Below, in pieces: positions 52,337 to 64,000 of a DNA stretch of 64,000 bases; position 1 is the first letter of the stretch, and each line of letters opens with the position of its first letter. This DNA is from Rutidosis leptorrhynchoides. Taxonomy: Eukaryota; Streptophyta; Magnoliopsida; Asterales; Asteraceae. Made by a program: the position numbers and the translations under genes. The stretch covers positions 292,520,001 through 292,584,000 of the forward strand of contig NC_092341.1 of NCBI RefSeq assembly GCF_046630445.1, written 5' to 3'. The notes beneath the pieces are model-generated. The model saw only the letters and a program-made list of their open reading frames with translations. It was not told the DNA's origin and did no database searches.

Positions 52337-53194
52337 ATCTCTATATCTTATTTATAACCGCTGCTCTTGTATTTCTGATACAAATCGAAGCTCCACATAA
52401 TCACCATAGATTGATGTTGCTTCCTGTTCTAATCACAGCTACTGCAGCTGCTATTCGCTTTTCCAATTTCTCCTACAGTGGCTAAACAAGAACCTGCAAC
52501 CTTCATATTTTTTTTTCATCGATCTTCACAACCTGCTGTTCGAATAACAAGTTCCTGCAGTCGCTATCGAAGATGTTTTTGTTCCTGTTTACTGCTTCAC
52601 AAACGCCACCCAACGGAAAACCACCATGATTAACTACGGTTGTAGCTAGTTTGTTCCGTTTCTGTTTAAACTGTAACCCGTCACCCTGACACCACCTACA
52701 CCTCCATAAACACCAACTAAAACTGCTGCAAACACAATTGTAATTCGCTGTGATTGTAGCTGTAACTATCTCGTTTTTTACTTCAGTGTTCGATCATTAG
52801 ACAACCACCGGAAAACCACCACAAATCACACATTCAGTTCTATTATATTACAGCCACTGTTCATGTTTTTATTTAGTGAAAGTAACGATGAATTTTGTTG
52901 CAAATATGATGAAAAACACGATCATGATACCGTTTGTACAGCTATGTTTCCGTTTCCTTTTTCTTCCTATTTCTTTGGTGATCGTGACACTCCTACTGTA
53001 GCTGCTATTTGAAGAGAGAAAGATGATTACGAATCGGTGATGATACAGTGGAGGCTGTCGTGAAGGAAAATACAGTGGTGGTTATGAATGTGATCGAAAT
53101 TGTGAAGATGAAGATAAATCGAAACCCTTTTGGTTAATTGATGTATTTTAATCGGACATTTTCATATAATAATTCAAGTAGAATTGGGCTACTT

Positions 53195-56100
53195 TGAAAT
53201 ATCCTGTTCTTATTGATTAAAAACGTTCCATATTAATTGATTTCGTTGCGAGGTTTTGACCTCTATATGAGACGTTTTTCAAAGACTGCATTCATTTTTA
53301 AAACAAACCATAACCTTTATTTCATAAATAAAGGTTTAAAAAGCTTTACGTAGATTATCAAATAATGATAATCTAAAATATCCTGTTTACACACGACCAT
53401 TACATAATGGTTTACAATACAAATATGTTACATCGAAATCAGTTTCTTGAATGCAGTTTTTACACAATATCATACAAACATGGACTCCAAATCTTGTCCT
53501 TATTTTAGTATGCAATAGCGGAAGCTCTTAGTATTCACCTGAGAATAAACATGCTTTAAACGTCAACAAAAATGTTGGTGAGTTATAGGTTTAACCTATA
53601 TATATCAAATCGTAACAATATACCACAAGATTTCATATTTCAATACACATCCCATACATAGAGATAAAAATCATTCATATGGTGAACACCTGGTAACCGA
53701 CATTAACAAGATGCATATATAAGAATATCCCCATCATTCCGGGACACCCTTCGGATATGATATAAATTTCGAAGTACTAAAGCATCCGGTACTTTGGATG
53801 GGGTTTGTTAGGCCCAATAGATCTATCTTTAGGATTCGCGTCAATTAAGGTGTCTGTTCCCTAATTCTTAGATTACCAGACTTAATAAAAAGGGGCATAT
53901 TCGATTTCGATAATTCAACAATAGAATGTAGTTTCACGTACTTGTGTCTATTTTGTAAATCATTTATAAAACCTGCATGTATTCTCATCCCAAAAATATT
54001 AGATTTTAAAAGTGGACTATAACTCACTTTCACAGATTTTTACTTCGTCGGGAAGTAAGACTTGGCCACTGGTTGATTCACGAACCTATAACAATATATA
54101 CATATATATCAAAGTATGTTCAAAATATATTTACAACAATTTTAATATATTTTGATGTTTTAAGTTTATTAAGTCAGCTGTCCTCGTTAGTAACCTACAA
54201 CTAGTTGTCCACGGTTAGATGTACAGAAATAAATCAATAAATATTATCTTGAATCAATCCACGACCCAGTGTATACGTATCTCAGTATTGATCACAACTC
54301 AAACTATATATATTTTAGAATCAACCTCAACCCTGTATAGCTAACTCCAACATTCACATATAGAGTGTCTATGGTTGTTCCGAAATATATATAGATGTGT
54401 CGACATGATAGGTCGAAACATTGTATACGTGTCTATGGTATCTCAAGATTACATAATATACAATACAATTTGATTAAGTTATGGTTGGAATAGATTTGTT
54501 ACCAATTTTCACGTAGCTAAAATGAGAAAAATTATCCAATCTTGTTTTACCCATAACTTCTTCATTTTAAATCCGTTTTGAGTGAATCAAATTGCTATGG
54601 TTTCATATTGAACTCTATTTTATGAATCTAAATAGAAAAAGTATAGGTTTATAGTCAGAAAAATAAGTTACAAGTCGTTTTCGTAAAGGTAGTCATTTCA
54701 GTCGAAAGAACGACGTCTAGATGACCATTTTTGAAAACATACTTCCACTTTGAGTTTAACCATAATTTTTGGATATAGTTTCATGTTCATAATAAAAATC
54801 ATTTTCCCAGAATAACAACTTTTAAATCAAAGTTTATCATAGTTTTTAATTAACTAACCCAAAACAGCCCGCGGTGTTACTACGACGGCGTAAATCCGGT
54901 TTTACGGTGTTTTTCGTGTTTCCAGGTTTTAAATCATTAAGTTAGCATATGATATAGATATAGAACATGTGTTTAGTTGATTTTAAAAGTCAAGTTAGAA
55001 GGATTAACTTTTATTTGCGAACAAGTTTAGAATTAACTAAACAATGTTCTAGTGATTACAAGTTTAAACCTTCGAATAAGATAGCTTTATATGTATGAAT
55101 AGAATGATGTTATGAACATCATTACTACCTCAAGTTCCTTGGATAAACCTACTGGAAATGAGAAAAATAGATCTATCTTCAAAGGATCCTTGGATGGCTT
55201 GAAAATTCTTGAAGCAGAATCATGACACGAAAACAATTTCAAGTAAGATTTCCACTCGAAATAAGATTGTTATAGTTATAGAAATTGAATTAAAGTTTGA
55301 ATATGATTATTACCTTGTATTAGAAAGATAACCTACTGTAAATAACAAAGGTTTCTTGATCTTGGATGATTACTTGGAATGGATTTAGAAAACTTGGAAG
55401 TAAACTTGCAATCTTGGAAGTATTCTTGATTTTATGAAACTAGAACTTTTGGAATTTATGAAGAACACTTAGAACTTATTAGATGAAGAAAATTGAAGAA
55501 TGAAAGTGTTTGTAGGTGTTTTTGGTCATTGGTGTATGGATTAGATATAAAGGATATGTAATTTTGTTTTCATGTAAATAAGTCATGAATGATTACTCAT
55601 ATTTTTGTAATTTTATGAGATATTTCATGCTAGTTGCCAAATGATGGTTCCCACATGTGTTAGGTGACTCACATGGGCTGCTAAGAGCTAATCATTGGAG
55701 TGTATATACCAATAGTACATACATCTAAAAGCTGTGTATTGTACGAGTACGAATACAGGTGCATACGAGTAGAATTGTTGATGAAACTGAACGAGGATGT
55801 AATTGTAAGCATTTTTGTTAAGTAGAAGTATTTTGATAAGTGTCTTGAAGTCTTTCAAAAGTGTATGAATGCATATTAAAACACTACATGTATATGCATT
55901 TTAACTGAGTCGTTAAGTCATCGTTAGTCGTTACATGTAAATGTTGTTTTGAAACCTTTAGGTTAACGATCTTGTTGAATGTTGTTAACCCATTGTTTAT
56001 TATAACAAATGAGATGTTAAATTGATATATTATCATGATATTATGATATATAATATATCTTAGTATGATATATATACAGTTAAATGTCGTTACAACGATA

Positions 56101-56620
56101 ATCATTACATATATGTCTCGTTTCGAAATCATTAAGTTAGTAGTCTTATTTTTACATATGTATTTCATTGTTAATACACTTAATAATATATTTACTTATC
56201 ATTTAACATAATTAACCAAGTGTATCAATATCTTAATATGATTCATATGTACCTAGTAAGACGTTGTTATAACGATAATCGTTATATATATCGTTTTCGA
56301 GTTTCTTAAATTAATAGTCTCATTTTTATGTATATAACTCATTGTTAAAATAACTAATGAGATACATACTTATAATAAAATCATGTTAACTATATATATA
56401 ACCATATATATGTCATCGTATAGTTTTTACAAGTTTTAACGTTCGTGAATCACCGGTCAACTTGGGTGGTCAATTGTCTATATGAAACCTATTTCAATTA
56501 ATCAAGTCTTAACAAGTTTGATTGCTTAACATGTTGGAAACACTTAATCATGTAAATAACAATTTCATTTAATATATATATATATATATATATAAACATG
56601 GAAAAGTTCGGGTCACTACA
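53195..56620 (-). mobile_element. Solo LTR (3.4 kb) of a third related LARD family, inverted
   Basis: On the minus strand it starts TGTAGTGACCCGAACTTTTC (56,620) and ends CAGGATATTTCA (53,195). It is flanked by the perfect 5-bp duplication TACTT (53,190-53,194 and 56,621-56,625). It has TG...CA ends and no internal sequence or second LTR, so it is a solo LTR left by recombination between two LTRs. Its end segment ('ttgcgaggttttgacctcta', 53,247-53,266) and the block near 53.8 kb are relatives of parts of the LARD 1 LTR. It inserted into the 5' LTR of LARD 2 after LARD 2 had arrived. Confidence 0.92.
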
Positions 56621-57363
56621 TACTTGATTTTGATATTTGGACTGTTAATGATAGTTGGGTTGTTAATGTTAAATGGGCTTTTTGATTAAAGATGAAGTAG
56701 GTCTTAGGTAACATGAATTGTTGGGTTAAATAGATTGGGCTAAGATTTAAAACAGAAAACTACCATCAGAGCATTGGTCAGGAGTGGTGTGTTTGAGCGA
56801 GTGGTCTCGGGTTAGATCCTTGCTCGGTGCAACTAATTTTTTTAAGGGCTTCTAAGGTAGCTTTTAATACCAAAATTAATATTATTATTATTATCATTTT
56901 CATTATGGTTATTATTATTATTATTGTTGTTAATATTATTATTGTTATTATTAGTTATTGTTAATGCTACTAGTATTATAATTATTAAAAGTATTATAAT
57001 TAGTATTGTTAACATAGTTACAATTATTATGACTATTATTATTAATATCACTACTAATATATGTATTGTTATTATTAACATGTTTAGGATTATTATTATT
57101 ATCATTAATATGAAAACAATAAAATTTATTATTTTTTTTTCTTTAATTAGAATCATCCTTACAATTATTAGTATTATTATTATTATTAACAATATCATTA
57201 TTATTAATATAATCATTATTAATAAAGTTATTATTATTAGTAACTCACTGATATCAAAAATTATCATTTTTTTTATCTTATCATATATATTAAAAATTAT
57301 CAATTTTAAATTATTATTACTATCATTATTATAATTATCATTTTTATCATTATCAGAATTATT

Positions 57364-57365
<2 letters not shown>

Positions 57366-57450
<85 letters not shown>
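57366..57450. repeat. (AT)n microsatellite in LARD 2 5' LTR, second tract
   Basis: About 85 bp of AT dinucleotides after an ATT-rich tract of about 490 bp. The long Ile-rich open frames at 56,842-57,456 on both strands are artefacts of these repeats. Confidence 0.95.
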
Positions 57451-57453
<3 letters not shown>

Positions 57454-58419
57454 CACTATATTGTTCTTATTAAAATGATATTAACTAAGTATAAAGTATA
57501 TTAAATTTATCTATATCTGTATCTATATAACATATAATACAACAAGTATATTATTAATAATAATATATATAAATTTACTCAATTACGATTATATGTTTTA
57601 ATATATATAATTGATATAGGTTCGTGAATATGAGGCCAACCCTGCATTGTTCAGTTTCATCGTATGAATATTTTTACTACAAAATATTGGATTGTGAGTT
57701 CATTTGCTCCCTTTTACTCTTTACATTTTTGGGACTGAGAATACATGCGCTGTTTTTACAACTTCTTTATTAAATGCTTTTGAAATATATTTTGAACTGC
57801 GAATACATGAATTGCTTTTATAAATGTTTGACGAGATAGACACAAGAAAAATATTCCTCGAATGAATTATTATGCAGACAGAAGTTCTGCGGATTATTAT
57901 TGAATTATGTGGACATGATAATTGCCACCATTGAATTATGTGGACATGATAATTGCCACCATTGAATTATGTAGACATGATAATTGCCACCAATTGATGT
58001 GAATGTTATATTTCGAGAGAATGATTTTATACACAGGTTACGTGTATGTTATTTTTGTGCACAAGATATGTGTACGGTTACTAAGATTTATGAAGATGAT
58101 TTCGTACACGAGAAAGGTGTACTGTATTTAAAAGATATCGCATGTACATTACAGGTGGGTATAGGATTCGGGCCCATTTGTACCATGCAGCATTTAAATC
58201 TTGTGGTCTATCAAAATGATGAATTTTATTGTTTTATGATAAACCTATGAACTCACCAACCTTTTGGTTGACACTTGAAAGCATATTTATTCTCAGGTAT
58301 GAAAGAAATCTTCCGCTGTGCATTTGCTCATTTTAAAAGACATTATTTGGAGTCAATCATCACAATGGAACCAGATGTTGGTGACTTCGTCCAGATGGAT
58401 TAGGACGGGGTATAACATG

Positions 58420-58431
58420 TGGTATCAGAGC
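58420..58431 (+). other. LARD 2 primer-binding site (initiator Met-tRNA type)
   Basis: TGGTATCAGAGC lies 2 nt after the LTR end, as in LARD 1. Confidence 0.9.
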
Positions 58432-58857
58432 AATGGTCTTAGCGAACCAGGTCTTGCAATAGTGTGTCTAACTGATAGTTGTTAGGATGCATTAGTGAGT
58501 CTGGACTTCGACCGTGTCTGCATGTCAAAAGTTTTGCTTATCATTTGTGTCGGAAATCATCTACTTATCATCCTTAGGAACTTTACCTTCTCATTTTTCT
58601 TAGTCTAGACACGTTTTACTGCATTGACTGCATGAATAGTGTATAGACAAAATTCATATCTTAGCGTATCTGACAATTCATATCTTAGCGTATCTGTTAC
58701 TGCAGACCTTGCCTGATATCTCTCGTAAATTTTTTTGTAATTTAAGGGATTCTGGTACTATATATATCTATGCATATTATGCATTGAGAATATATCCAAC
58801 TATCAATTGCTGTCACTAAACTCTTCATACCAAAAATCTTTTCTGTGCTCGCGTAAG

Positions 58858-59364
58858 ATGGCCTCTACGAATCGACCACGTTCCTCTGACTCTGAAGACA
58901 GCGTGACAGGAGCACACCAACCAATCAACTACCGTGATTACTGGATAAAATGGGGGTGTGTTCGCGACATACTCACCCTATGGAGAAGGGAAGAAGGTAC
59001 TCCATATCATGAACTGAATCTACCACCTAACCTTGGAGTACTCGACCCGCTCACCGGAGAACCCGTTCGCAACACCGTTTATACCCTTTTTGCAAGAATT
59101 TTTCGTCTTGAGGCTACCATTAACGGAACTAGAGAAGATATCCGACCTCTACCTCACACTGATAACCAACCAGGGTTAGTAGAAGAAGTTAAAGAACTTC
59201 GAGCTCGAGTGTTAACTTTAGAGAGTACGGTACACAATTTGCAAACACCAGCAGTATCACCAACACCAGTAACATCACCAGCCTCAGCACCAATAGCACT
59301 AATACCACCAACAACAACATCCGCGTCACCAGCTTCGACATCTCATTTTGTACCTCGAGTATAA
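58858..59364 (+). CDS. LARD 2 short ORF, looks whole (168 aa), unknown family
   Basis: ATG at 58,858, stop at 59,364. The start is Ser/Asp/Glu-rich (RPRSSDSEDSVTG). A middle domain reads WIKWGCVRDILTLWRREEG ... NLPPNLG ... LTGEPVRNTVYTLFARIFRL. A heptad-like helix (GLVEEVKELRARVLTLESTV, about residues 106-125) suggests a short coiled coil, followed by a Pro/Ser/Thr/Ala tail ending FVPRV. LARD 1 has a broken homologue at the same place. It sits where gag would be. It lacks a zinc knuckle, protease signature or capsid homology motif that I can see. It could be a reduced gag-like RNA-binding or multimerising protein, or an unrelated gene picked up by the family. I do not recognise it. Confidence 0.65.
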   Translation: MASTNRPRSSDSEDSVTGAHQPINYRDYWIKWGCVRDILTLWRREEGTPYHELNLPPNLGVLDPLTGEPVRNTVYTLFARIFRLEATINGTREDIRPLPHTDNQPGLVEEVKELRARVLTLESTVHNLQTPAVSPTPVTSPASAPIALIPPTTTSASPASTSHFVPRV

Positions 59365-62300
59365 TTATCGTTCTACGTATCGTTCTACATCAATTATCTT
59401 CGTTCTTCATGGCAATTATGTAATCTCTAATGTTATAGAGATTATGTATTCTAGCTTTGACAGTAAACCAAATGAGCTTAATACTATATTAACTCATTAA
59501 ATCCATGATTACATCTGAAGAAAATATATATGTAAGTATATTTTCACAAAAAATGTAATTAAAAATTCTTTCGTACAAACTGTTAATGGTGAAAATATTT
59601 TAACGGGTAGATAATACCCAAGGAATATTTAGATTTCACACTAATAGGTTACACTGTACATTCTTCGAATCTGATTCAACAGTCACTTACTATCCTACTT
59701 ACACCCACAGTTATACGTATCCGTTCACCGCAGAATAACCATTTTCATTCAATTTCATATTTGGATTTTGACCTATCAGAATCCAACAAGTGGCATAATG
59801 AAGAAAACATATGACAAAATAAAATTTGTTAGAAATAGACAAATTAACTATGAGAAATTTTGTTAAGAATCCACGCTAACTGTTCCTAGCTAACTGATCC
59901 TAGCTAACTGTTAATTCCGTATTACCTTTTATTTATCACAATTTATTTATCGCAATTTATTTATCGCATTTTATTTATCGCATTTTATTTATCGCAATTT
60001 TAATTCTCGCAATCTTATTTATCATCATTTAATTTCTGTTATTTACTTTACGCATTTATTTTATCATCATTTAATTCCTGTTATTTATTTTACGCACTTT
60101 AAATATCAGGACACGTATACAAGGTTTTGACATATCATATCGACGCATCTATATATATTATTTGGAATAACCATAGACACTCTATATGCAGTAATGATCG
60201 AGTTCTCTATACAGGGTTGAGGTTGATTCTACAATAATATATATAGTTTGAGTTGTGATCGAGTCTGAGATGAATACGGGTCACGATACGTATTAATTAA
60301 TTCGAATATTATATATTAAACTATATATGAATTATTGAATTGCTAACTGTGGACTATCAACTGTGGACTACAAACATTGGATAATTAAAATGAATTAAAA
60401 TATTGACAATAACATATGAAATTAAACAATCCTTCAAGTTTGCCACTTGATTTCATCTTAAACCTCATTTGTATCTCGACGATTACAATCTGCGTGTAAA
60501 CCTTTTATGATTCTTGAAAACACCTCAATCGAGAGGATGAACCAACTACACTTCATCTACAGAAAGAAAGATTGATGCGTATAGTTATGCACCTGAAAAC
60601 TCTCGGAAACTGAGTAAACGTTTAACATGCATCTGTGCTAGCTCCTTCGGCATTGCTATTATCGAAAATAACCATGCAATTCCTTTTCAAAGTAGCCAAT
60701 TATGTCACAGCTTCAGCAAACCAATTTCAACTTTTCATTTGAATAAACCTTATTATAACTTTGATATATAAGTTTACCTTTCGTCATCGTTACCGGGGAA
60801 CTGTTTATATTTCCCACATTAGAAGTAAACTTGCCAGCAACTCCATTGATCTTTGACTTTCCGAAAAATCTTTATACTCATTAAAACTCTATCATATACT
60901 CATTCACATCTTATAACGAGAATTGCCATTCTAATTACCGAGAATTTGCAATCAGTATTTTGAAATCTCACAGCATGTCTACATCAACAGATATATGTAT
61001 ACATATAACATTTATATCTTAGAATTATGATCTTTTATTCTGAAATTCTGAAAAGCACCCAGTCTACGAATCAATACTCCAAATTTTGGGGAAGCTGAAT
61101 GAAGCAGCAGAAACTGTAGATAATCGTAAACGACTTTAATCATCAGAAGTTTGATGATAAAGAATAGTATGTTGGAAAAGCTCAGAAAAGTGGAACTAGA
61201 AACTGGATTGAGAAAACCATGAAGGAGACTCTGAACAAATTACAAGGACTAAACTTGTACATTAAGAATCCTGATGATTTTATTTTTGATGAAATCTTTA
61301 GCGAATACCTTGCTTCTGACTCCAAACTTTTGCGGACAAATTTTCTTCACCATCCTTCGATATTAGAAATTACAAGATATCATTGTATCTTTCATTATAA
61401 ATATCCTCTATATTTCTGAAGATATTTTCGTAACTATTCTTATCTGAAATCATTAATCTCTTCGTGCTATCAGTGTACATCATATAGAAACTGTTAGTTT
61501 CTATATTCTGTAAACTTTCGAGCTTAAAATATGAATGTTATTGAAGTAATGTTGGGAACTGATGCATGAGTTAGTATAATATAATGACACTTGATCAACG
61601 TTATTATATTACAGTAAGTCATGCTGAGTTTCTAAATGGGACATGATGATTCACTGATTATAACTACATTATGTGCCATGTTACACGACTCTTACATTTT
61701 ATCTAATATATAAACATATCAAGAACATATTTTCTTGATAGTTCTATCTTTCCCGGATATTCTGGTAATTTGACGAATCAAGATCGTGCTATTACCATTT
61801 CTTTCTTAGAACATTAACTATGTTCATTTCGAAATTCATATCTATGAATTCTGGACCGTTGCTCGCTTTACTAGAGGTCGAGAGGATAATAAAAAGGCAA
61901 AGAGATCCAAAATGTAAGAGAAAATATAAAGCCCAATAACAACACGGAAGTTACAAACCGTGGATATTAATAGGAATAGCAATATAAAGACACGGCTTAA
62001 TTAAGAATAGTATCACCCCAAGGTTATATAAAAAGTAAACAGATTTTTCTGGTGGAAGATTGAAAAGAAGGATGACAGAAATGATAATTAGAAAAATATT
62101 AGGGATTAGAACTGGACTAAGCATTTTCATAATCTTTTGGATGTATGAACTAAGAAAGAAAGTATAGGAATGGTGAGAATAATGGAACGGAGGAGTTTAA
62201 TTTATAATGGAAATATCAGACATAGTAATCGAGGCAGATCACCGTATTTAATTATAGAGATCTTAATCTCCTTATTCGCCGAAGAATCAAATTTCTTAGA

Positions 62301-62610
62301 TTTCGAAGATTTTCTTTAAATCCCTTGAATTCCAGAATTCAATCAAGACAACGTCACAAGCTAAGACGCACCTTATTTTCTAATTCAACCCTGACTCTGT
62401 CAAAAGTTAAGATGAATCTTTACTTTCCTATTTCACTCTTTGGTGATAGCTTCACGCGTACTCTTCGAATAATCGAATTATTTTATCCATATTACTCAAT
62501 GATGATAAAACTCAAGTTATCAACTCATATTCGTCATGAAAATATTTTTATTGTTAGCCATGATCACCTCACTCAAATTTCGGGACGAAATTTATTTAAC
62601 GGGTAGGTAC
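59365..62610. other. LARD 2 internal non-coding region
   Basis: 3.2 kb with no pol. It parallels the LARD 1 interior: TTTATTTATCGCA words (about 59,930-60,100), the 'acacgtatacaaggttttga' block (60,111-60,130), a 66-codon open frame at 61,219-61,419 starting MKETLNKLQ with a diverged LARD 1 counterpart at about 27,690, and a purine tract before the 3' LTR. Confidence 0.7.
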
Positions 62611-63097
62611 TGTGATGACCCGGGAATTTCCGACTAAATTTTAAACTTAATCTTTATTGATTTCGACACGATAAGCAAAGTCTGTAATGTTGTGTTTATA
62701 TAATCAATTACCTTTTGACTGTTCCCAATGATTCACGAACCATTGCTTGTAAATATATGGATATATGTAAATATGTGTATATATAAATATATGTATATAT
62801 ATAATAACATGAACATTAATAAACTATTAAATATATTTATTATTATAAATAAATATGTAAAATAAAATACATTGTAATAAAAACTATCATTTTATATATA
62901 ATATATGTATATTACTTGTATATATATATATTGTTATATTTAATCTAATTATTTAATATATATTTATTTGCGTAGTAAATTTTGTTATTTAAAACTGTTT
63001 ATATATATACATAGGGTATATTATATATAATTAATTTTGAACTTAAATTGTATATGTCTGTAACTTTCGGTTGACGTTTAATTATTTTTAAAATAGG

Positions 63098-63212
<115 letters not shown>

Positions 63213-63889
63213 GTTTTAAAATAAAAATTGGTACATAATTTGATTAAAAAGATAATAGTTTTGATAAATATTTTTTTTTACCTTTTCAAACTAAGTTTTT
63301 GTACTCCGTACATAATAATTGGAACAGAAAATAAATAATTATAGAACCTTTTTGATCAAGTTTCATACAGTTAATGAGTGAAATGATTAATTGTATTTAA
63401 TCTAAAAGTTTGGGATTTTTTAAGAACACTTTTATATTTAAACTGTTTAGCAATGAGCACGATATAGCACTTCGGGGGAAAACTGTCGGTAGAAAACTCC
63501 AAAGGCGGCTACACTGTACTTAAATTAAAATATTTGGGTCACTGTTTTTCTTTTCTATCCATCTTAATATGACTTTATATATATACATGATACTAGCAAA
63601 AACCATCTACCAACCTTCATCCTAACACCACTACTGCCGAGCCACCACTTTGATCAAACCACCATCCTACAATCACCTTCCACTCGCCACCTTCTAGCTC
63701 CACCGTGAGTACCACCAAGAACCACCCCATAATTTCGATAGTCATAAAAACCGCCACCCTCTCTTCTTCGAGAACAAACAACCACTCACCACTAAACCCA
63801 CTTCAACTATGATTTTCTTCTTCCTTCACCTCCTCCACCTCACAACCACCATGAACCACCGGATCTCCGGTCACCATGATCAACGAACC

Positions 63890-63892
<3 letters not shown>

Positions 63893-63955
<63 letters not shown>

Positions 63956-63962
63956 TCTCTCA
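63893..63962. repeat. (CT)n microsatellite in LARD 2 3' LTR
   Basis: About 65-70 bp of CT dinucleotides near the window end. Confidence 0.95.
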
Positions 63963-64000
63963 TCTCTATATCTTATTTATAACCGCTACTCTTGTATTTC

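Larger units (their letters stand above)
51034..58417 (+). repeat. LARD 2 5' LTR, about 3.95 kb without the nested solo LTR
   Basis: Begins TGTGATGACCCG and ends GGTATAACA. It contains an AT microsatellite (51,524-51,588), a CT microsatellite (52,271-52,336), the nested solo LTR (53,195-56,620), an ATT-rich tract (56,880-57,370), an AT tract (57,366-57,450) and three tandem copies of 'attatgtggacatgataatt' (57,903-57,990). Confidence 0.88.

Noticed and set aside
52188-52485. Leu/Ser-repeat open frames
   Set aside because: CT microsatellite translated in two frames. The same tract recurs in the 3' LTR with another length.
56770-56835. A tRNA gene in the LARD 2 LTR
   Set aside because: A and B box-like words are present but I cannot fold a cloverleaf. 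Kept only as a SINE-like finding.
56842-57456. 204- and 136-residue Ile/Asn-rich open frames on both strands
   Set aside because: Low-complexity ATT and AT tracts inside the LARD 2 LTR, not genes.
58807-58857. Upstream start for the LARD 2 ORF
   Set aside because: It begins with TTG. The ATG at 58,858 fits better, and no similarity to LARD 1 is seen before it.

Overview
This window looks like nuclear DNA of a flowering plant, most likely a member of the daisy family (Asteraceae). The grounds are a 13-exon plant sulfate transporter with GT-AG introns, very AT-rich intergenic DNA, and dense nested plant transposons. The long LTRs beginning TGTGATGACCCG or TGTAGTGACCCG resemble repeats I associate with Asteraceae. 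The family assignment is recollection and inference, not a search result.

Layout from left to right. 1-6.0 kb is old LTR-retrotransposon debris: the end of a Ty3-type LTR with a palindromic GGACGCCGTCC array, then a decayed Ty1/copia relic that carries a hAT-like non-autonomous transposon with a perfect 8-bp target duplication. A SINE with a 14-bp target duplication lies at 6.46-6.69 kb. A 12.0-kb Helitron fills 6,758-18,755 on the minus strand. It carries an RPA70-like gene, an F-box gene probably captured from the host, and a decayed Rep/helicase gene. A second small Helitron (18,756-19,414) abuts its 5' end. A 5'-truncated L1-type LINE on the minus strand begins at about 19.43 kb and resumes at 32.9-33.24 kb. 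The gap is an 11.7-kb large-LTR non-autonomous retrotransposon (LARD 1) with a 5-bp target duplication. A young Ty1/copia element follows (33,433-40,748) with nearly identical LTRs, a 50-bp tandem array in its leader and a broken pol; it sits inside a pair of inverted MITE-like arms.

The only clearly intact host gene is a group 1 high-affinity sulfate transporter (SULTR1-like, 647 aa, 42,322-46,735, plus strand). Just after it a Tork-like copia element (from 46,901) is cut at 51,033 by a second LARD (LARD 2), which runs past the window end. The 5' LTR of LARD 2 holds an inverted 3.4-kb solo LTR of a third related family.

The retroelements are fossils and cannot be seen to work together; the nesting gives a relative time order. 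The most unusual items are the Helitron pair with the F-box gene, a short ORF of unknown function kept in both LARDs (168 aa and open in LARD 2), a perfect 75-bp palindrome found in only one LTR of LARD 1, and inverted repeats flanking exons 4-6 of the sulfate transporter. No tRNA, rRNA or CRISPR locus was seen.
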